Positions 18,956 through 27,700 of a stretch of 32,551 nucleotides of DNA are shown piece by piece. The stretch is from a virus. The notes under the pieces are model-generated. The model ran no database searches, was not told where the DNA came from, and saw only the letters and a program-made list of their open reading frames with translations. Every line of letters begins with the position of its first letter. Positions within the stretch are counted from its first letter, which is position 1. Made by a program: the position numbers and the translations under genes. The stretch is from the IMG/VR virus record IMGVR_UViG_3300032241_001373, positions 1 to 32,551 of that record. One strand, 5' to 3'.

Positions 18956-19450
18956 GTGCCATCTCCACTAGCAATCGACAAAGAACAAGTCAGGGCTACA
19001 TACCTCGCAACAGGCTGTCTTACAGAGACGGCGAAGGCCCATGGCATCAAGCCAGCGACAGTCCGCCAGTGGGCGAAGCGTGAAGACTGGCCCACGTCAA
19101 CGAATGCTCTTAAGGCTATCGAGAAAGGCAAGGCGATCATGGAGGTCAAAAGAGAAAACGGCCATCGAGATGCTGTCACGGTTTGTCACACCTCGGATGT
19201 TTTAGCGGATCACATCGAGAACAATAAGAAAGCATTTGTGACGAACATGGCAAGTGGTCTCTCTAAAGCTTCTCGTGCAATCTCGGAGATGGACGATCTA
19301 TCTACATTGGAGAACTCACGGCGCATCGTTGACCTTGCCACGGCTGGGAAGACAATCTTTCAGCTAGGCGGAGATGAGCAGGGGGCGAAGCTTCAGCTTA
19401 ATGTGCTGCAACTATCGGCGGAAGCGTTCCTTCCTTCTAGCGCTCTGTAG
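18956..19450 (+). CDS. terS: Terminase small subunit-like protein
   Basis: Product of 164 aa from a GTG at 18956; a TTG at 18920 would add 12 residues, and no ATG fits. Residues about 8-46 (KEQVRATYLATGCLTETAKA then HGIKPATVRQWAKREDW) match the N-terminal helix-turn-helix of phage small terminases that recognise the packaging site. The rest is helical with an oligomerisation-type part (SKASRAISEMDDLSTLENSR) as in those ring proteins. It lies alone on the plus strand inside a minus-strand island and about 6.6 kb from the large subunit. It could instead be a DNA-binding regulator with the same HTH. Confidence 0.6.
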   Translation: MPSPLAIDKEQVRATYLATGCLTETAKAHGIKPATVRQWAKREDWPTSTNALKAIEKGKAIMEVKRENGHRDAVTVCHTSDVLADHIENNKKAFVTNMASGLSKASRAISEMDDLSTLENSRRIVDLATAGKTIFQLGGDEQGAKLQLNVLQLSAEAFLPSSAL

Positions 19451-19791
19451 ATCGCCGGTATTTTGCACCTATGCCTACCCTTGCCGGTCAATAAAAGTGA
19501 CCACACGGGGCTTATAGGAAGCTCGTATACAATGTCTTACGTCAATTTCCTGCCATTATCCCCATTCGCTTACTTTTTCTTACACGTCGGCCATTAGCCA
19601 TCCATTCGCCTCTATCGTTCCCTTTGTCTCATCTTGTCCCACGTCTAGCTTGCCCTAGCCCCTGCAACTAACAATCCTTTTTTTGTGGGGAGAAGCTGGC
19701 GGGCACCACCCTAAGGGGAAGGAGGTTTGCCCACGATTTCTCGAGAAAGGTGCTTCCCAATTTTTCCTATTTTTCCCCTGTCACTTTTTCC
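19451..19791. other. Non-coding region, pyrimidine-rich on the plus strand
   Basis: No gene is visible in these 341 bases on either strand. The plus strand is strongly C/T-rich over about 19550-19680. It holds a small hairpin at 19486-19502 (GGTCA/TGACC) after the terminase-small-like gene, a 12 bp palindrome at 19737-19748, and the start of TTTTTCC repeats at 19761. A packaging (cos or pac) site or an origin could lie here, next to the terminase-small-like gene, but nothing in the sequence proves it. Confidence 0.4.
19737..19748. repeat. 12 bp perfect palindrome TTTCTCGAGAAA
   Basis: A perfect even palindrome in the region between the terminase-small-like gene and the HNH operon. It may be a binding site for a dimeric protein. 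It is short enough to be chance. Confidence 0.4.
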
Positions 19792-19806
19792 TTACTTTTT
19801 CCCCTG
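19761..19806. repeat. Four TTTTTCC repeats in two pairs
   Basis: TTTTTCC begins at 19761, 19770, 19785 and 19796; the second and fourth copies extend to an identical TTTTTCCCCTG 26 bases apart. The block covers the 3' end of the 82 aa minus-strand gene and the bases after it. It may be iteron-like or low-complexity slippage. Confidence 0.5.
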
Positions 19807-20040
19807 AGCTTTCTTTTGTTTTGCAGTTAGTGGGATATTAGCCGTCACTGCTCTTCCATAAATGGTTTTGTGAGCAATCTCACGAGGTAGGTTTTGAACA
19901 AAGATTTTTAGGCGGAGGGAGTATTCTGGATTGAGGATTTGAATTAGGTGGGAGAATTCCTCGCCGTAAGTGGCTAGTTTGGTTGCTTCACGATAAGCGT
20001 GGATCTGGAGTTCGTCGTAGGAAGGACGTTGGTTCATCAT
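19792..20040 (-). CDS. Hypothetical protein, 82 aa
   Basis: Starts with MMNQRPSYDELQIHAYREAT; the first or second Met may be used. It is helical with a basic end (LTAKQKKAQGKK) and no membrane segment. It follows the HNH gene by 3 bases on the same strand, so the two form a short leftward unit. Role unknown; a small partner of the HNH protein is possible. Confidence 0.5.
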   Translation of the reverse strand: MMNQRPSYDELQIHAYREATKLATYGEEFSHLIQILNPEYSLRLKIFVQNLPREIAHKTIYGRAVTANIPLTAKQKKAQGKK

Positions 20041-20043
20041 AAT

Positions 20044-20463
20044 TTATTTAAGCCAAGGGTGAATTTCTGCATGGCATTGATTGCACAAGCATATTAAGTT
20101 TTTATGAGAATTTAGTCCTCCGTGTTGGATTTGAATGATGTGGTGACGGCAATTGCTTGGTTTTATACAAGCGAAGCATTTAGAGTGCAATTTATCATTT
20201 AGATCAATGAACTCTTCTCTTGATTCTATAAATTGTTTTCTTTTTTTGGATTTATCAGTGTTAATTTTAATAATTATATCTGAGTACCATTTTAAGACTT
20301 TCAGTCTTTTTTTTGTTTCTTCTGGAGTTATAAAGGATAGAGAAGCAGAAAGTGAGAGTGCTTCCCCTCTAATACCGTCTCCCTTTCTGGTGGTAGAGGG
20401 ATTTGCGAATTGTTTCCAGAATTGAATGAGCAAAGCCTTTTGTTGTTCTAAAGGGAAAATCAT
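20044..20463 (-). CDS. HNH endonuclease-like protein
   Basis: Product of 139 aa from the ATG at 20463; the frame is open to a TTG at 20475. The N-terminal 90 residues are helical and basic (KRLKVLKWYSDIIIKINTDK). The C-terminal 45 carry the HNH module: Cys96-x2-Cys99, HH at 107-108, GGLNSHKNLICLCNQCH with Cys127-x2-Cys130 and His131, then IHPWL. These nucleases nick or cut DNA with one metal, with two CxxC holding a structural zinc. It may be a packaging-associated HNH protein, given the terminase-small-like gene 600 bases away, or a free-standing homing endonuclease. Confidence 0.75.
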   Translation of the reverse strand: MIFPLEQQKALLIQFWKQFANPSTTRKGDGIRGEALSLSASLSFITPEETKKRLKVLKWYSDIIIKINTDKSKKRKQFIESREEFIDLNDKLHSKCFACIKPSNCRHHIIQIQHGGLNSHKNLICLCNQCHAEIHPWLK

Positions 20464-20606
20464 TATATGATTCAATACTAGCTGGCTGTTTTAGTAAAGA
20501 ATTATTTAAAGGCATAAGAAGCCCTAGTGTAGTAGAGCTTCTGAATCCCCTCGGCTAAAGAACGACCTATGTAGCCTTACCTGACTTGGTGGGTTGGGAT
20601 TAGAAG

Positions 20607-20675
20607 GAGAGCGGCGATAGGCGGTACTAGGGAACGCTCTCTCATTATTAAAGCTGGACGGCGAGTACCCAGCTT
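20607..20675 (+). ncRNA. Pair of adjacent stem-loops
   Basis: Two perfect 7 bp stems, 20607-20613 with 20635-20641 (21 base loop) and 20651-20657 with 20669-20675 (11 base loop), lie only 9 bases apart. They may form a structured leader or small RNA; strand is uncertain, since the symmetric stems fold either way. Confidence 0.35.
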
Positions 20676-20763
20676 CTTTCCTTCACGAGTGGCCCGTCTC
20701 TTACGATCTCCAGTCGCTACACCAGAAGGGAAGTCTTGCTTCCGATCTATTGGTAATATGGGG

Positions 20764-20793
20764 TTGACTTGGAGTGGTGTCAAGCAATATTTA
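20764..20793 (+). promoter_or_regulatory. Possible promoter upstream of the fucosyltransferase-like gene
   Basis: TTGACT at 20764-20769 is a good -35 match; 17-18 bases later are A/T-rich bases (ATATTTA) that match the -10 consensus only partly. The TTGAC also pairs with GTCAA at 20779-20783, so a hairpin or operator is equally possible. The ATG at 20800 would be very close to the transcription start. Confidence 0.3.
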
Positions 20794-20799
20794 TTCCTG

Positions 20800-21588
20800 A
20801 TGAATGATGTGTTTGTATTTGGAGGGGGAAGTGGGATGGGGAGTGTGGTGGTGTTTCTTGTGAGGGCATTGGCATATAGAATGCTTCATAAGAAGGAAGA
20901 TATTCTCCATATAGATGACAGACAATGCTCCCCACTGGTTAAAAGGTTTTTTAGGCACTTCATTGATTTGGAGAAGATGGGAGAGGTGCATTTTGTTAGT
21001 GGGGATATTCCTGATAAGAATGAGGTGTTTAATAATGAGGCCGTCAATAGTTGGTGGTATGGGTTTAACAAGGAGGATAGATTGGCTGTTTGTCGCTCCG
21101 TATTTGCCCAGCGTTTGGCTTTTAAGCCTTGGGTGCGTGATTGTCTGGCTGGAATTGAAAAGGCAGAAATTGGGCTTTGTATTCGCAGGGGGGATAAGAA
21201 AACGCTTGAGGCTCATTTGCCCTTGTTGGAATTAGATCAGTATAGGGATTATGTGAATGAGAGGGGAGCAAAGCGAATCTATATTGCCACTGATGACTTC
21301 TCCACGATTGAGGAACTAAGAGAGCTGGAGCCTAGTTGGGAGATAAGTTTTGATGCTAGGCCGGATGATAAGGGGTTCTTTTTGGCTGATTCGTGGCATT
21401 GGAGTGAGGTGGAGATAGATGCCTATTGTTTAAAGTTTTGCAGGGAGTTGTATTCTCTTTCCGTTTCTGATCAGTGTGTGGCTGACTCCTCAACCAATGT
21501 TTATGGGATATTGTTATATATGAGAGATGATCACTATTCCAAGTTGACGAGTTTAACTAATAACTTTCAAGAATTGGCTTATTTCTAA
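20800..21588 (+). CDS. Fucosyltransferase-like glycosyltransferase
   Basis: Product of 262 aa from the ATG at 20800; the frame extends to 20689 but that part lies in the structured region. It has GGGSGMGSVVVFLVRALAYR (8-27), resembling the N-terminal donor-site helix; then GLCIRRGDKK (125-134), YIATDD (161-166), and VADSSTNVYGIL (227-238). These match the order H/IRR-D-K, (Y/F)xATDD, and SSNVxR of GT23/O-fucosyltransferase superfamily enzymes (NodZ/FUT8 fold). Such enzymes transfer fucose from GDP-fucose. A role in altering host surface glycans or phage virion glycosylation is inferred. It leads the late virion cluster. Confidence 0.55.
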   Translation: MNDVFVFGGGSGMGSVVVFLVRALAYRMLHKKEDILHIDDRQCSPLVKRFFRHFIDLEKMGEVHFVSGDIPDKNEVFNNEAVNSWWYGFNKEDRLAVCRSVFAQRLAFKPWVRDCLAGIEKAEIGLCIRRGDKKTLEAHLPLLELDQYRDYVNERGAKRIYIATDDFSTIEELRELEPSWEISFDARPDDKGFFLADSWHWSEVEIDAYCLKFCRELYSLSVSDQCVADSSTNVYGILLYMRDDHYSKLTSLTNNFQELAYF

Positions 21589-21605
21589 AAGGCGTTGCTT
21601 GGAGT

Positions 21606-21869
21606 TTGTTAGATGAGATACAAGGGGGCATGAGGAGCAAGCCCATTCCCAAAGACTCGCCTGAGTATCAAGAGATAGATGAGATTTTAAATAAGGTGAG
21701 GGCGTTGCTAGGGGAGCATTTTGAAGCTTTTGTTTTGATGTGTAGCAGGGAAAGCGAACTTGGTACTTCCTTCCACACTTTTGAGATGGGGAACAAATTC
21801 ACGATCAAAGGGATGATGGAAACATTTTTAGAAAGGCACGAAGAGCAGGACGAAGAGGATGCTTATTAA
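21606..21869 (+). CDS. Hypothetical protein, 87 aa
   Basis: The frame opens with a TTG at 21606; an ATG at 21630 would give 79 aa and is directly preceded by GGGGG. The protein has a helical, acidic composition (DEILNKVRALLGEHFEAFVL, ending RHEEQDEEDAY). Between a glycosyltransferase-like gene and the adaptor-like gene, it may be a small head-tail or regulatory protein. No family recognised. Confidence 0.5.
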   Translation: MLDEIQGGMRSKPIPKDSPEYQEIDEILNKVRALLGEHFEAFVLMCSRESELGTSFHTFEMGNKFTIKGMMETFLERHEEQDEEDAY

Positions 21870-21912
21870 ATCCATTGACTTTATTTACTCAGGTAAGTAA
21901 CAAGTAAAGTTT

Positions 21913-22857
21913 ATGGCTTCCCTCACCTATGCACAGGCTCAATCGCTTTTAGCTCCGTTTATTACGAGCCAAGGAAGCTCAGATCCTGCTGTTGGTAGTG
22001 CAATTAACTTTGTTAATGAGAGGTTTATCACTGGTGGGCAGTGGAGGGGAAATCGATTCATCTACACTTTCAATGGGCAAATCACGCTCAATAGCGTTGC
22101 TCTCACTTATTCTGGTACCACCATTACTGGCACTTATGCCAATCATGGGTTGTCTGTGGGGACTCTGATCACAATCAATTCAGTGACTCCATCGTCTCAA
22201 ACGGCCTATACTGGAACTTTCCAGCTCACGGCAGTTACGACCAACACATTCACTTTCACTTCCATCTATACCCCCACTGCCAATGCCACTGCCACGGTTA
22301 TTGCCAGTGCCTTCACTTCTGACTCCAATGGAACTTATATTGACACTCCTGTTGGCGTTGACGCTATACTTCGTATTATCGCTGTAGATACTTATCAAGC
22401 GGGAGAGATTGGAACAATCATGAATGATTGGTTCACTTTTGAAGAAGCGGGGCTTGGTTATCTTCAGCAGCAGTATTCTGGAGACTTCCAGCTTGTTAGG
22501 CAAGGGCCGTCTCCTGCTTCTGCCTTGCCGTCAGGAACGACTAGCGATAGCCAGAGATATAGGCTTATTGGAGCATATCCTGAGATCCGCACCATGTATT
22601 GTTTGGTGAAGAGGGCTTATGTGCCGCTAGTGAATCCTACGGATTTGCTCATTCCATCCAACATCAATGCGTATCGTTATGGCGTACAGGCTTACAACTA
22701 CGAGAATATTAACGAGCTAGAGAGGGCGCAAGTTTATTGGGAGCTTGCCTATAAGTGTCTTAATGATGCTCTTGAAGCTTATGAAGAGGGAGTGCAGGAT
22801 AGTGTGGAGATTCAATGGAACGCATTCCGTCCTAGCTTGGTTCAAAACTTGATTTAA
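21913..22857 (+). CDS. Head-tail adaptor-like protein with FCCH-like insert
   Basis: Product of 314 aa. The ends (1-40, SLLAPFITSQGSSDPAVGSA, and 230-300, EIRTMYCLVKRAYVPLVNPT and LERAQVYWELAYKCL) are helical as in tail-tubular or gp11-type adaptors that ring the portal. Between them, residues 58-135 form a beta module (HGLSVGTLITINSVTP, AYTGTFQLTAVTTNTFTF) of the kind often matched to the ubiquitin-activating-enzyme FCCH domain in phage proteins. A similar module appears in the 783 aa protein. Adaptor identity is inferred from size and context. Confidence 0.55.
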   Translation: MASLTYAQAQSLLAPFITSQGSSDPAVGSAINFVNERFITGGQWRGNRFIYTFNGQITLNSVALTYSGTTITGTYANHGLSVGTLITINSVTPSSQTAYTGTFQLTAVTTNTFTFTSIYTPTANATATVIASAFTSDSNGTYIDTPVGVDAILRIIAVDTYQAGEIGTIMNDWFTFEEAGLGYLQQQYSGDFQLVRQGPSPASALPSGTTSDSQRYRLIGAYPEIRTMYCLVKRAYVPLVNPTDLLIPSNINAYRYGVQAYNYENINELERAQVYWELAYKCLNDALEAYEEGVQDSVEIQWNAFRPSLVQNLI

Positions 22858-22858
22858 T

Positions 22859-23467
22859 ATGGCAATTAGCACACTAGGATCATCACCATTTGCATCAAGC
22901 TTTATTTTGCCATCTGGACAGACTCCAGAAGAGGCGCAACGTGAAAAGCTTGCTGGTCAAATCACGGCAGAAAAAGAAAAACAAAAATCCAGTGGGTTGC
23001 AAAAATTAATTATTGAACAGGGAAGCATGGGATTAAAGCCCATAACCCCCTTTTCATCTCTTTCCCAAACCGAGAAATTTGCCATACAGCCAATCACGGC
23101 TGAAGCATCAAACGTGATGTCTGGTGGAGAAACCACATTTGGGGGAGGCGGGGGCAGTGGAATATTTGCAAAGCAGTTTGCAATTGGAGAATCTGGCCCT
23201 TCTGCATTTGATACAAGGGCGGGAGCTGGCAAAGAAAATCCAATTCAAATGGGGTCTCCCTTTGCAGGAGCATTTGGCGCAAAGCAAGAAGCTAAAGACG
23301 CCATTGGAAAAGAAATTAAACAGCCTTCTGTAAATACATCATCATCATCTTCAATGCCCACTGATGAAGAGGGATTTGCTGATTTTCATAATTTTGCTAA
23401 AGGATTTTTTAGCGGAATGAACAATCCGAATAAAAACAAAGCACAATCACAATATGGCAACGATTAA
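22859..23467 (+). CDS. Gly/Ser-rich internal or virion protein
   Basis: Product of 202 aa, disordered and rich in Ser, Gly, Lys and Gln; a charged helix at about 20-55 (EEAQREKLAGQITAEKEKQK), a Gly-rich stretch (TTFGGGGGSGIF) and an acidic-aromatic end (EGFADFHNFAKGFFSG). It starts 1 base after the adaptor-like gene and overlaps the next gene by 14 bases. Small disordered proteins at this place in podovirus clusters are often internal core proteins; no family recognised. Confidence 0.5.
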   Translation: MAISTLGSSPFASSFILPSGQTPEEAQREKLAGQITAEKEKQKSSGLQKLIIEQGSMGLKPITPFSSLSQTEKFAIQPITAEASNVMSGGETTFGGGGGSGIFAKQFAIGESGPSAFDTRAGAGKENPIQMGSPFAGAFGAKQEAKDAIGKEIKQPSVNTSSSSSMPTDEEGFADFHNFAKGFFSGMNNPNKNKAQSQYGND

Positions 23468-24758
23468 AGACGCTTACTCTTCCCCAATGGATGCCACTCA
23501 AGTATTGGGGAATCCTGACGCCCAGAACACCGCACAGAGAAGCAAAAATATTTCTGATGGGCTTATGGATGATTACAAGGAAGCTGCTAATCCAGATTCT
23601 AATAAGATTCCCAGCTCCAAAGAGCTTTCTGGCGCAGTTGAAGTTTTGCCTCAGCCAGTAGGAAGAGAAATTCCTAGTGCTGGCTCGACGCCCACTGTTA
23701 GTGGCGTGAAGGCAGAAAGAGAACAGCTTGCAATACAAAAGCAAGCTAAAGACATAGAAGCTCAATATGGATTTAGTCCTGAGGACTCTAGGGCAATGGC
23801 TAGCCAGATGATGAATCTGTATAAAGAGTCTAAGAAGCAACAAGTGGCGGAAGCAATGGCTGCCCTTACTGCAAGACAAAGAGAAACGGCGGCAGCAACA
23901 ACTTATGCTAATTTAGAAGTAAGGAGGGCTAATTTAGATCCAATGTCCAAAACATATATTTCTGATTTGGCTAAAATCCACGCTGAGGCACTTCCTAGTT
24001 TAACAGGAACGGCTTATGCTGATAAGGCCGACAAGGGATATGAAGCGGCAAGAAAAGATTATGTTTCATTGCAAGGGGTTCAGCAAAAGTTCATGACTCA
24101 AACTCCAGAGTATCAAGGTAAGATTGAGGGAGCCAAACAAGAAGCAAAACTTCCTTATCAGAGAGCACTGGAACAAGAAAAGGATAGGGCGGCTCAAGAA
24201 AGAATTAGACTTGCTGCTTCATTAAAACCAATTAAAGAGCAAACCATTACTCAAGCTGGAAATCAATTTAAGAGTGAAACTGGATTTAGCCCAGCAATAT
24301 TAAATGCTCCAGAGTTTAATGATGCTAAAGAAATTACTGAAGGAATGGGCAAAGTCAGGGGGAATGTAGTAAATGGCGTTTTCCAACCAAACCCACAGGG
24401 AGATACTTACCATGTTGTTGATAACACTGGATTAACGCCTAAGATTGGAAACATTCCAGTGGAGATTCATGATCGTTATCTTCCCACTGCAACAACAGCA
24501 GGAAGAACAAAAGCAAAGGGGCAGACCATAACCCCTCCGACTGGAATTCAAATCACACCTGAGTTTGGCACTTCCACTGCGCCAATGGAAAAGCAATCTG
24601 CCGAGCCAGCTCAATCAGCTCCAGAACCAAAGCCAGAACCGGCTGCTGAATCTATGCGAGCATTAGATGAACAAACTGCTTTAGACTTTTTAAACAAAGC
24701 TGGAGGAGACGTAAATAAAGCCCGTGACTTGGCAAAGCAAGCAAAGTATAAATTCTAG
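23454..24758 (+). CDS. Probable internal virion protein
   Basis: Product of 434 aa with long coiled-coil segments (about 80-140 and 205-260, with Gln/Ala/Glu/Lys-rich helices), a beta-rich middle around 300-345 (VNGVFQPNPQGDTYHVVDNT), and a Pro-rich linker (PEPKPEPAAE) before a short C-terminal domain (TALDFLNKAGGDVNKARDLA). That C-terminal motif, LDFLNKAGGD-x-x-KA-x-x-LAKQAKY, recurs at the end of phage internal or ejection proteins. It would lie inside the capsid and travel with the DNA. It is read 14 bases before the upstream gene stops and lies directly before the giant gene. Confidence 0.5.
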   Translation: MATIKDAYSSPMDATQVLGNPDAQNTAQRSKNISDGLMDDYKEAANPDSNKIPSSKELSGAVEVLPQPVGREIPSAGSTPTVSGVKAEREQLAIQKQAKDIEAQYGFSPEDSRAMASQMMNLYKESKKQQVAEAMAALTARQRETAAATTYANLEVRRANLDPMSKTYISDLAKIHAEALPSLTGTAYADKADKGYEAARKDYVSLQGVQQKFMTQTPEYQGKIEGAKQEAKLPYQRALEQEKDRAAQERIRLAASLKPIKEQTITQAGNQFKSETGFSPAILNAPEFNDAKEITEGMGKVRGNVVNGVFQPNPQGDTYHVVDNTGLTPKIGNIPVEIHDRYLPTATTAGRTKAKGQTITPPTGIQITPEFGTSTAPMEKQSAEPAQSAPEPKPEPAAESMRALDEQTALDFLNKAGGDVNKARDLAKQAKYKF

Positions 24759-24764
24759 CCTGTT

Positions 24765-27700
24765 ATGGCTGACATCTTTGACAAGCTTACCGCACCAAAA
24801 CAAGATGCGCCAAAAGGCGACATTTTTGATTCTATTTTAGCTAACAAACAAGGAGGTGACAACAACAGTGAAAAAGACATCAATCAGCCAAAAGCCAACT
24901 CGGATCGCAATGCGCAACGAGAAGCCAACCAACAAGGCGGATCTTCCAATGAAGCCAAGTTATATGCCCCCCAACAACAACGTGAAGGGAACAGGCAAGA
25001 GCCTATCGGGAGTATCGACGCCAGTAAAGATGGAAGCCAACAAAATGAAGCTCTGCTAAGTCAGGGCGACATATTTGATCGGATTGCATCAAAAGGAGGT
25101 GAAGGAGTTGAAAAAAGGAAGCAAAATGCCCAAGCCCAAAATGGAAGCCAAGGGCAAGAAGATGGGCAAGGGCTACGAAGCCAAGTCAATGCGGGGGAGC
25201 AAGGGCAAGTAACCTCTCCTCTAAAAGTTGAAACGGCTTTCGGGGTTCCATCCCCCGAAGCTAAAAAAGAAGAAATCAAGGCGGCTCCAGTTAGAACAAT
25301 GTCTGAAAAGGCAAAGGATTTTGCTTTTGGAACATTAGCTAGATATGAAACTGGTATTAATCGTGGCATGGCTGGCGTTGCTAGAACTCTGGAAGCTGTT
25401 GGAATCCCTCATGGATTAACAGAACATTTTGCTAATGCGGCAGAAGACGCAGAAACAGATTGGCGTATCCTTGCTGGAGCAGAGCCATTAAAGCAAGGTT
25501 CTGCTGCTTCCACTGCGGCAGAGATTGTATCTGGACTAGCTAAATTGCCAGCGTATGCACTGGCCGGCCCTGTTGGAGTGGCGGCGGGCGTAATGGATGC
25601 CTATGGAAATGCAAAAGAGAATTTTAGGAATAAGCTTCTTGCAAAAGGAACCAGTGAAGAAGAAGCAAACAAACAAAGCACATTAAGGGCAACCATATCA
25701 ACCGTTGCCACAATTCCTCTTTATTTACTTGCTGGTGCGGCAAGTCAAAAAATTGCATCTAGGGTGATACCTAATCTTGAGAATGAGTTAATTAAAAAGG
25801 CATCAACAGGAGGAATTAACTTTGCTCTTAACTCTGTTGCTAGTGCTTCAGCTAGAGCCGTTGATGCAGGGCTATCTGGAGAAGATCCAGTGAAGGCTGC
25901 AAAAGAATTAAGTATTGGCGGAGCATTGCAAGATGCGTTCTTTGCCATTCATTCCACTGTTGAGAACTTTAAAAACAAAGCTGATAAAGGCGAGATCGAG
26001 GAAGCAATTAAAGAATTGCCAGATGCAACTCTAGCAATTATTGCAAATCATCCAAAGTCTCAATACAAGGATGTTGCAAATGCTGAGATTCAACAAAGAG
26101 AGCAAGTCAAGAAAACCCAAGACTTATCTCAAGAAGCTCAATCAACTGATGCGCCCATCACTGCTGAGGTGATCAAGCAAGGAGATGTATTTGAGAAGCC
26201 ATCTAAAATTATTTCATTTCCTGCCCTTTCGCAAGAAGAGGCAACCAAACAAGCAGAGGCTTTAGCCAAAGCACAACCAACAACACCAAGTGAAAAAGTC
26301 ACAACCAAAGCAGAAGAGCAAGGCGCAGGTGGGATACCTCCTGTCGAAGGGAAGCCCGCTATCGGGAAAGCAGAAGGAGAAGCTGAAGGGGGAACTCCAC
26401 AAGGGATCAGTGAAAGTAAAAAAGAAGTAAAGGGAACTCGCATTGCGGCGGCGGCATTTAAGCCAGAGGGATCAACCGAAGTTTTTACTGGCGCAAACCA
26501 CGATGAAGCTTTGGGCGAAGCCCTTAAAGCAAATGCCATCACGCAAGAGTATCATGATGCCCATGTGGGTTCTGCAAATGCAGAAAAAAGAAATGAGGCT
26601 GAGTTTGGATATACAACTGACGCAATAGATGAATCTGGAAATCCAGAAACAATTGATCGTGAGCAGGGCCATGATCTAGCCCAAGAATCAGGACAAGCTA
26701 TATACAAAACCCCAGAAGAGCATGAGTTCCCAACTGAAAATGGAGCGTTGATTCACAGCACGGAAGTGAGGGGGCTTCAAGCTGAGAGAGTTCCATTAAA
26801 GCCAGAAGAAAAAGAATTTGTTAAGGGACTTGCTGAAGAAGCAAGAAAAAATAAACCCGACATGGGAAGACCCGGAGCCGCTTCCACTGAAGAGTATATG
26901 CAGAGGTATCAATCTTCTGGTGCTTCCTATTTGGCTGATGGTATTTATGATTTTGGAAAGTGGTCAGTTGAAATGCTTAAAGAATACGGCGAGGGCGTTA
27001 GAGAGTATTTGCCAGAAGCTTTTGAGCGTTCTAAAATGCTGATTAATGATCTTGCCACGGCTAGTGCGCAAGCCGAACGCAAAACGCCAGAAACCAAGCA
27101 AGTAAAGGTTAATGAAAGGGCCGCATATCTTGATTCATTAAAGGCTCAACAAAAAGCAGGAGAGGCTGGATTTAAGCGTGGAACTAAAGAAGCAACTGAA
27201 GCAGTTAGGGCAAAGCTTCAGCCTACCATAGACACATTAAGGAATACCAATCGTTTGCTTAAAACCACTATTGCCAATTCTGTTTCTAAGGCTAAACAAC
27301 TTTCAGCTTACTTCAAAGGAATGGAAAGGGGATCTATTGCTAGTGCAAAGAATGCAAGGGCACAAGAGCAGATGGCTGTTAGATGGCACGAGGCAGACAA
27401 AAATACCATTTGGAAACAAGTTCATGATTATTTGTTTAAGGAGATTCCTCAATCTGGAGTAAGGCTTTCTCCTTCGGATGTAAAAACATTTTCAAATAAA
27501 CTTAATCGCATCCTTACCACTCCTTACAATCCAAGGGGAGGAAGAAAAGTTGGAGAAGACTTTGTATCCACTTCTGAAATGATGTGGCAAAACGTGAAGG
27601 ATCTTACTAACACAATTCAAGCAAAGGCAGAGGAAGTTCATCTTACTGCACTTAGGGAAGAGGTGAAGGACATGGTTAAAAAGTCCTTGGCATCAAAAAT

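Larger units (their letters stand above)
20464..20799. other. Structured non-coding region with four hairpins
   Basis: I see no credible gene in this 336 base divergent interval; the 68 aa minus-strand frame has low-complexity, rRNA-antisense-like composition. Hairpins follow each other: AGAAGC/GCTTCT at 20517-20542, GAGAGCG/CGCTCTC at 20607-20641, AAGCTGG/CCAGCTT at 20651-20675 and GGAAG/CTTCC at 20729-20743. Promoters for the HNH operon (leftward) and for the virion cluster (rightward) should lie here. The spacing suggests a structured RNA or a protein-binding region. No tRNA fits. Confidence 0.45.

Noticed and set aside
20521-20600. Possible tRNA gene
   Set aside because: The region has stems, but no T-loop consensus (GGTTCGAATCC-like) or cloverleaf could be fitted.
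20577-20783. 68 aa minus-strand frame in the structured region
   Set aside because: Low-complexity Arg/Pro-rich composition, crossing three perfect hairpins; better explained as an antisense artefact of a structured region.
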